In this document: one piece after another, positions 6,232 to 10,403 of the stretch | Layout of the letters: the number at the start of each line of letters is the position of its first letter | Position numbering within the stretch: the first letter of the stretch is position 1 | Made by a program: the position numbers and the translations under genes | Notes under the pieces: generated by a model | Database searches by the model: none | Seen by the model: the letters and a program-made list of their open reading frames with translations, nothing else | What the model was told of the DNA's origin: nothing | From: JTS-RE9 sp964649195 | GTDB lineage: Bacteria; Planctomycetota; Phycisphaerae; Phycisphaerales; Phycisphaeraceae | Assembly: GCA_964649195.1 (NCBI GenBank) | Contig: CAZYPK010000178.1 | Coordinates: 1 to 10,403, forward strand | Length of the DNA: 10,403 nt | Direction of reading: 5' to 3'

Positions 6232-7221
6232 TCATTGGGGGTTGCTGGGGGCGGTTTCGGCTTTGAGGTCGCCCAGTGCGAACTGGATGCCGTCGAGGTA
6301 GAACTTGAGGATGGCGGGGTTCCAGTAGATTTCCTCGCGGTGGCCCAGCGAGCTGTAGAAGATGTTGCCTTTCTCGTAGCTGCGCACCCAGGCGACGGCG
6401 AAGTCATCATCGGTGCGGTGGATGCCGTTCTTCTTCATGTTGGTCTTGGCGGTGTCCAGGCGAAGCAGGATGCGGAGGTTGCCGCGGCTGTAGGGTTCCT
6501 TGAACTGGTAGATTTCGTCGGCGATCTCGAAGTCCTTTCCCTCGAAGACGGCGAGCAGTTTGTGGTTGGGGTCATCGAGCTTGACGCCGACTTTTTCGTG
6601 CCACGGGTGTCCCCAGAAGTAGCCGCCGATGATCAGGCCGAATTCCTTCCAGTGATACTGGGCATCGCTGGCGGCATGGAAGCCGACGAGTCCGCCGCCT
6701 GCGGCGAGGAAGTCGAGCAGGTTCTTTCGGCGGGATTCGACCTTGGCCTTCTCGGCGTTGATGACCGCATCGTATTTCGCCTTGGCGGCCTTCCACGCGG
6801 CGACCTTCGCTTCGAAGTTCGGATCGGGTTTGTTGGGGTCGGGCTTGGGTTCGCCGCCGGGGCTGCGAGGCAGGAGCCAGTCGCCGGTGGTGTTGACCAT
6901 GACGATCGCGCCATATCCCGACAGGTCATCAAAGACGGCGGGATCGTTGCTCGTCACCGATTCGAAGGCGCCGCTCCTTTTGCCCATCGCTTCCACGGCA
7001 TAGGCGCCGTAGGGAATCGAGCTATGCACGAAGCCTGCCGCGTGAGTGAAGATGAGCACCTTGTGTTTCTTCGAGGGCGCCGCCGTCGGTTTGGCGGGCA
7101 GGGCTTCATCGATCTTCTTCACGAAGTCGGGCTTGAGATTCTGAGCATGAAGCGGCGAGGAAAGCAACGACACCGCGACCACGGCGGCAGCCACAAACAT
7201 CGAACAGCGATGGGCGAACAT
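6232..7221 (-). CDS. Exported ThuA-like domain protein
   Basis: ThuA-like proteins have a class I glutamine-amidotransferase-like fold, are abundant in planctomycetes, and are often linked to sugar metabolism; the reaction is unknown. The 329-residue chain begins with a signal peptide (hydrophobic core about residues 9-21, likely cut after LHA at 26). The core starts at KVLIFTHAAGFVHSSIP (54-70), then IVMVNTTGDWL, AAGGGLVGFHAASD (173-186), GGYFWGHPWHEKV (199-211), DEIYQF (235-240), and VRSYEKGNIFYSSLGH (279-294). Residues 116-168 form an extra Pro/Lys-rich, partly helical insertion (PGGEPKPDPNKPDPN, then a Lys/Ala helix) between two core elements, longer than in most relatives I know. The ATG at 7221 was chosen because AGGAG lies six bases upstream (within 7228-7233) and it starts the signal peptide; the frame opens further upstream. 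It ends before its own terminator. Confidence 0.9.
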   Translation of the reverse strand: MFAHRCSMFVAAAVVAVSLLSSPLHAQNLKPDFVKKIDEALPAKPTAAPSKKHKVLIFTHAAGFVHSSIPYGAYAVEAMGKRSGAFESVTSNDPAVFDDLSGYGAIVMVNTTGDWLLPRSPGGEPKPDPNKPDPNFEAKVAAWKAAKAKYDAVINAEKAKVESRRKNLLDFLAAGGGLVGFHAASDAQYHWKEFGLIIGGYFWGHPWHEKVGVKLDDPNHKLLAVFEGKDFEIADEIYQFKEPYSRGNLRILLRLDTAKTNMKKNGIHRTDDDFAVAWVRSYEKGNIFYSSLGHREEIYWNPAILKFYLDGIQFALGDLKAETAPSNPQ

Positions 7222-7353
7222 GATCTGCTCCTGTCGGGAAAATGGGACGGACCGGCGAGGCGAAACGGGGACACCCATGAACCTTGCCGCGAATCATTGA
7301 GCGGTTACGGCGAAGGCGCCTTGGAAACGTCTCAACACGCGGACGCCTTGTCC

Positions 7354-7585
7354 GAGCCGCGACTCAACGAGTCGCGGAGGTGAACGGCCTCAAGGGTGGT
7401 GAAGCGCGCCTTCGACAGCGGAACTCGAACATGACAGATATCACACTTCGCAACCAGGCGACAACCGCGCCTGCCGCTCCATCCGCCGCGAATCGACAAT
7501 CGCCGCGCGACGGATGCTGTTCATCCACTGCGCGACGGACGCTCCTTGAGGCTGTTCACGTCCGCGACTCGTTGAGTCGCGGCTC
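7354..7585. repeat. REPIN-like element: two 42-bp inverted copies of a palindromic repeat
   Basis: The 277 bases between the ThuA gene and the zinc-ribbon gene hold no gene I can support. The DNA at 7354-7395 and 7544-7585 is an inverted pair matching at 40 of 42 positions. The outer 25 bp of each arm are identical and are themselves palindromic: CCGCGACTC-AAC-GAGTCGCGG at 7357-7377, and the same with a GTT loop at 7562-7582. The interior has an imperfect direct repeat beginning GCGCGACGGA (about 7505 and 7530). Two REP palindromes in inverted orientation define a REPIN in other bacteria. The element's right arm overlaps the end of the neighbouring gene. Confidence 0.85.
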
Positions 7586-8422
7586 TTGCTTCTCATCCTT
7601 CGGCGTGGCCCGCCAGGGTCGTGAGCCGCTGATGCGAATGGCGGTGCGCAGTTCGCTTCGCATTTCGGAGGTCACGAAGAGGAAGGCGCCGTAATAGAAC
7701 AGTTCGAGCAGGAAGCAACCGCACACGACACAGCAGCCTTCAAAGTTTCCGCGATAGCCGACATAGAGAGCGGTCAGGTTCAGGGCCGCAACGATGATCA
7801 GCAACACCAGCAGGGAATTCACCCGACTCGCCATGCCATAGTAGCTCGATCGGCGGGCGATGATGCTCATGGTGCGAATGGTCATCGCCCGCATCAGAAA
7901 CCATGTCGTGGCGGCGATTCCGTGGAGTATGTTGAGTTCGAAGATGGTGCCATGAGACAGTGAATGAAGCTGATCGATCAGCAGAACGCCGCAGCTCACC
8001 GCCGTGGCGGCGCACAACAGCCGGGTGATTCGGCGGGCGCTGTGCAGCGGTTCGCTCGAATGCATGCGCGGTTCCTGCGTGGTGAGGAACAGGGAACCTG
8101 TGATGCCCGTGGCGATGACACCGTACAGCAGCGGCAGTGAAATCGCCTCGCGGCTTGCGTTTACCGATTCCGAAAGCAACGCGACCAAGGCGACAAACGA
8201 AAGGATGATGGAAGCGATCAGGAATCCCGTGCCGCGGTAGAGGCTGCGCAGCCAGCGGACGCCGGCGTAGCGCAGCAGGTGGCCGTGGGTGGACCATTCG
8301 ACATCGATGCCGCACTCGGGGCAGGTCTGGTCGAAGCGCAGGCCGCGCAGGTTGTAGCCGCACTCCCGGCAGGCGAGGTCGGCACGAACTTCGCGGTTGA
8401 TCGGCGGTTTGTCGCGGGGCAC
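7556..8422 (-). CDS. Zinc-ribbon multi-pass membrane protein, planctomycete type
   Basis: The N-terminus carries a Cys4 zinc ribbon: CRECGYNLRGL (C18, C21) and CPECG (C34, C37), the form seen in a large planctomycete family of unknown function. About six hydrophobic segments follow (roughly 66-84, 96-114, 133-150, 163-180, 202-221, 229-251), so the ribbon probably sits at a cytoplasmic face before an integral membrane domain. A further cysteine cluster (GCCVVCGC, 229-236) lies in the last helix. The start is GTG at 8420-8422 with no clear ribosome binding site, chosen because the ribbon follows closely. The final residues QEPRLNESRT and the stop codon come from the palindromic repeat at 7544-7585, so the natural tail was probably replaced or extended by the repeat. 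Role unknown: sensing, redox or protein interaction are all possible. Confidence 0.85.
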   Translation of the reverse strand: MPRDKPPINREVRADLACRECGYNLRGLRFDQTCPECGIDVEWSTHGHLLRYAGVRWLRSLYRGTGFLIASIILSFVALVALLSESVNASREAISLPLLYGVIATGITGSLFLTTQEPRMHSSEPLHSARRITRLLCAATAVSCGVLLIDQLHSLSHGTIFELNILHGIAATTWFLMRAMTIRTMSIIARRSSYYGMASRVNSLLVLLIIVAALNLTALYVGYRGNFEGCCVVCGCFLLELFYYGAFLFVTSEMRSELRTAIRISGSRPWRATPKDEKQEPRLNESRT

Positions 8423-8462
8423 GGGGGCAGGGTAGCAGAGCGGGGAGGGCAGGGGACATTGG

Positions 8463-8563
8463 TTATTATTTATTGGTGATTGCTTATTGCTTATTTGGGG
8501 GGGGCAGTCTTCGCCGCTGGCCAGCGTCCCTTCAATAAGAAATAAGCAATAACAAATAAATAA
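8463..8563. repeat. AT-rich inverted repeat next to the IS end
   Basis: ATTGCTTATTGCTTATT at 8479-8495 is the inverted partner, with one mismatch, of 8534-8550; similarity continues more loosely outward to 8463 and 8563. The arms are almost pure A/T in otherwise GC-rich DNA and frame a GC-rich core that starts with eight G (8497-8504). The right arm directly touches the left end of the insertion sequence. Confidence 0.7.
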
Positions 8564-9206
8564 GGTCCTTCCGGCATGATTGTGGGTCCATCGCCAAACC
8601 GCCGCAGAAAAAGAGAATCGCTGTCTTGAAGTTGCCTGGATTGCGGTAGCCGCACGCCATCCGTTTGATGGCCATGATCTTGCTGTTGAGACCCTCGGCC
8701 ACGCCGTTGGTGATCGGGTGCCGGCAGTGGGTCAGAATGTTCTGCAGGCGTCTCTATGAGCGTCAGCGCCACCCGCTTGATCGGCTCCAGCGCGCTGCGT
8801 CGCGCCCAGCCAACCGAGCGGTGGTCCCACAGGCCGCGCAGCGTTTCCTTGATCGCCCACGCCCGGCCCGTCTTCAGTTTCAGGTCGCGCACTTTCTCGA
8901 ACCGCGGCAACAACTTCTCCGACAGGTTCTCCTGCGCGTACAGCCACAGGTGTTTCGTTCTCGTCAGGGTGTCGTCGCCCTGGGCCTTCAACGCGCGGTG
9001 TTCGGCGCGGCGAACCTGGTCCACCCCGGGGGTGCCTCGTTCAACTGCTTCATGATGTGGAACCGCCCCCGGGGGTCGAACACGATCTTGTCTTTCGCCA
9101 GCGGCACGTGTTCCACCGTCGCCTTCACATACGGATCCCACATGTCCGGTTCCGGGGGCGCCACGCCTTCGATGGCGCCGAGCTGATAAAGGTCGGTGTC
9201 GTTCAT
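8532..9206 (-). pseudogene. ISL3-family transposase remnant with internal deletion and two frameshifts
   Basis: ISL3 transposases are DDE enzymes of about 400 residues with an N-terminal zinc/HTH region. Here MNDTDLYQL (ATG at 9204-9206, AAGGAG upstream) is the family's N-terminus. It is joined directly to the catalytic part, beginning GAIEGVA..DMWDPYVKATVEH, so the zinc/HTH region and first catalytic Asp are gone. The chain continues IVFD..RFHIMKQLNEA, changes frame near 9030 to VDQVRRAEHRALKAQGDDTL and LWLYAQENLSEKLL, and changes back near 8750 to NILTHCRHPITNGVAEGLN (with the likely catalytic Glu). It then runs through KIMAIKRMACGYRNPGNF and TAILFFCGGL, with a stop at 8532-8534 beyond the terminal repeat. 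A further gap seems present around GLWDHRSVGWARRSALEP. CCCCGGGGG-type insertions account for several lesions. It is inactive. Confidence 0.85.
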
Positions 9207-9271
9207 GAATGAATACGCTCCTTGACGTACTCATTTACACTAAAATGGCCCACAGAGAAGCCGGAAGGACC
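8564..9271 (-). mobile_element. Degenerate ISL3-family insertion sequence, about 708 bp
   Basis: Terminal inverted repeats are visible: GGTCCTTCCGGC at 8564-8575 and its complement at 9260-9271. After five unmatched bases come a second shared block, TGTGGG, and a trailing CCA. Between them lies a ruined ISL3-type transposase. Full elements of this family are about 1.2 to 1.5 kb, so roughly half has been lost. I see no 8-bp target duplication: the flank is ATAAATAA on the left and CCGGGGCT on the right, so the insertion is old or its edges were rearranged. Confidence 0.8.
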
Positions 9272-9305
9272 CGGGGCTTAAACGAAACTCAGGTTCAGAA
9301 ATGCG

Positions 9306-10214
9306 CTAACGGTTCATCGTATTGCGCGGGCCGAGGGTGGCTTTCGCCGTGCCATCCTTCAGGTCACCGGTGTCCGGGTCGGGGCGCGAATAACGGATGG
9401 TGATTTCCTGGCCGACCTTCTTTCTGCGAATGACGGCAACCAGGTCGTCGAATCCGTTGATGGCGGCATCGTCAATGCGGGTGATGACATCACTCACCTG
9501 CAATTTGGCCTTGGCGGCGGGGGAGCCGGGTTGCACCGTCAGCACCATCATGCCGGTCGAACCTTCGTTTGATGCGGCCCCCACGCCCAGAAACGCGCTG
9601 CCATACTGCGTGATGCGCACATGCTCCGGCAGCGAGGAGCGAAGCTTTTTGATGCCTTCGTCGCTGACATCCGCATCCGGTTCGATCTGAACATTGCGAA
9701 GCGCCGGAACATGCCGGACGTATCGCAGGCCGCTGTCCTGTCCCTGCCATTTGCCGTCGAGATGCAGTTGCGTGCCGGAGGCGTCGATGGCGCCGCCCAG
9801 CGTTTGCAGCATGGCGATGGCCCGGCTCTGCCGCGATTCGGGCAAGGATTCGAGTATCCCCGCGGCCCGCATCGCCGCCGACGGATTGGCGGAGCGCTTC
9901 AGTTTTTCCAGCGAATCCTCCGCGATGTTCACCTTGTCAAAGTCGCCGGCCACGGCAATCTCACCCAGGACATGAACCGCGCGCCAGGTCACCTCCGCGC
10001 TGGCATCCTGCGCGGCTTTCACCAGCGCCGCCACGGCGGGGGGGCCGGCCAGGATGAGATGTTGCGTGGCCGATTCGCGGACCTCGAACTGATCGCTGTC
10101 GAGCTGCGCAATCCAGCCATCGACCAGCGGATCAGCCGCAACAATCACCCGCGAGCCGCAGACCCCTGCGACCGCCACGAGCAGAATCGTCAAGCACAAG
10201 CGTCTGGGTTCCAT
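9306..10214 (-). CDS. Exported HEAT-like/leucine-rich/PDZ domain protein
   Basis: The 302-residue chain begins with a signal peptide (MEPRRLCLTILLVAVAGVCG, probably cut near VAA at 25-27). Residues 30-125 are helical and resemble HEAT repeats (LDSDQFEVRESATQHLILAG, then VTWRAVHVLGEIAV). Residues 146-200 look like a degenerate leucine-rich unit of the planctomycete kind (LRYVRHVPALRNVQI, then VSDEGIKKLRSSLP). Residues 207-295 are a PDZ domain (AFLGVGA at 207-213, VQPGSPAAKAKLQVSDVITR at 227-246, INGFDDLVAVIRRKKVGQE). No protease triad is present, so a periplasmic scaffold or adaptor role is likely; the partner is unknown. The ATG at 10214 was chosen because it starts the signal peptide; the frame extends further upstream through repeat DNA. 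A GGGAAA stretch upstream is a poor ribosome binding site. The gene is intact and next to the dead IS. Confidence 0.85.
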   Translation of the reverse strand: MEPRRLCLTILLVAVAGVCGSRVIVAADPLVDGWIAQLDSDQFEVRESATQHLILAGPPAVAALVKAAQDASAEVTWRAVHVLGEIAVAGDFDKVNIAEDSLEKLKRSANPSAAMRAAGILESLPESRQSRAIAMLQTLGGAIDASGTQLHLDGKWQGQDSGLRYVRHVPALRNVQIEPDADVSDEGIKKLRSSLPEHVRITQYGSAFLGVGAASNEGSTGMMVLTVQPGSPAAKAKLQVSDVITRIDDAAINGFDDLVAVIRRKKVGQEITIRYSRPDPDTGDLKDGTAKATLGPRNTMNR

Positions 10215-10313
10215 GATCCCGGTTTCCCTGTCGGTGAATAATCCACCATCTTCTTCGGCCATTGTAGGCCCAACCGTGCATTCAACCCCGGACGGGAGAG
10301 CGGAAGCCTCCGG

Positions 10314-10345
10314 CCGGGAGGGCGAGGCTCCGGGAGGGCGAGGCT
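10314..10345. repeat. Perfect 16-bp tandem duplication
   Basis: CCGGGAGGGCGAGGCT occurs twice without spacer (10314-10329 and 10330-10345) and is followed by CCTGCCGAGCCG. GC-rich units of this kind are commonly dispersed in planctomycete intergenic DNA, so this is probably one member of a genome-wide repeat. Confidence 0.85.
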
Positions 10346-10357
10346 CCTGCCGAGCCG

Positions 10358-10396
10358 TTCGTTTGCGAAGCCCGTCTGCGGGCTGAAGCAAACGAA
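10358..10396. repeat. Nested palindrome at the window edge
   Basis: TTCGTTTGC (10358-10366) pairs with GCAAACGAA (10388-10396), and inside it AGCCCG (10369-10374) pairs with CGGGCT (10379-10384) around the loop TCTG. There is no T-run for a terminator. It directly follows the tandem repeat and is probably part of the same repeat element, which continues past the window. Confidence 0.7.
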
Positions 10397-10403
10397 GTTC
10401 GCG

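Noticed and set aside
6157..7383. 408-residue + strand frame opposite the ThuA-domain gene
   Set aside because: It is antisense to a clear exported ThuA protein; its end (EPRLNESRR) comes from the palindromic repeat.
7354..7585. CRISPR array
   Set aside because: There are only two copies, inverted rather than direct, and no regular spacers or cas genes.
7284..7694. 136-residue + strand frame across the REPIN-like element
   Set aside because: It runs through both inverted repeats into the antisense of the zinc-ribbon gene and has no ribosome binding site or motif.
8556..9279. Target-site duplication flanking the ISL3 element
   Set aside because: The eight bases on each side (ATAAATAA and CCGGGGCT) do not match.
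9621..10241. 206-residue + strand frame at the right end
   Set aside because: Antisense to the HEAT/LRR/PDZ gene, which has a signal peptide and PDZ motifs.

Overview
The window looks like a moderately GC-rich planctomycete chromosome, perhaps of the Phycisphaerae. This rests on a Cys4 zinc-ribbon membrane protein of the planctomycete 'CGYNLRGL' type, a secreted ThuA-like protein, a secreted HEAT/leucine-rich/PDZ protein, and many intergenic palindromes. The taxon is inferred from family habits, not from a marker gene.

Left part (1 to about 4170, mostly + strand): an accessory island edge in decay. It holds the C-terminal part of an MmeI-like restriction-modification enzyme whose 5' side is broken. 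It also holds a possible 42-residue ORF, an unrecognised mainly helical protein of 319 to 367 residues, and a fragment resembling the beta-sandwich domain of PEP-CTERM exported proteins. The last gene is a tyrosine recombinase with a frameshift in its Arg I motif. Between the recombinase and a tRNA-Ser(CGA) gene on the - strand lie three inverted repeats within about 300 bases. A recombinase next to the 3' end of a tRNA gene is the classic boundary of an integrated element, so the tRNA probably marks the join between island and core chromosome.

Middle (4170 to 8422, all - strand): a stable-looking housekeeping or lifestyle block. It contains tRNA-Ser with a candidate promoter and hairpin terminator, an apparently complete PolX (DNA polymerase X plus PHP domain), a terminator with a triplicated arm, and a secreted ThuA-domain protein. 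A 232-bp element with 42-bp inverted ends (REPIN-like) follows, and its right arm supplies the last codons of the adjoining zinc-ribbon membrane protein.

Right part (8423 to 10403, - strand): AT-rich inverted repeats abut a wrecked ISL3-family insertion sequence of about 708 bp. The IS has recognisable terminal inverted repeats, a large internal deletion, two frameshifts and repeated CCCCGGGGG-type insertions. It is followed by a secreted HEAT/LRR/PDZ protein and, at the window end, a 16-bp tandem repeat and a nested hairpin.

No complete multi-gene defence system is present. The interest lies in the decayed recombinase/tRNA junction, the mosaic specificity domain of the MmeI-like fragment, the orphan helical protein, and the repeat elements.
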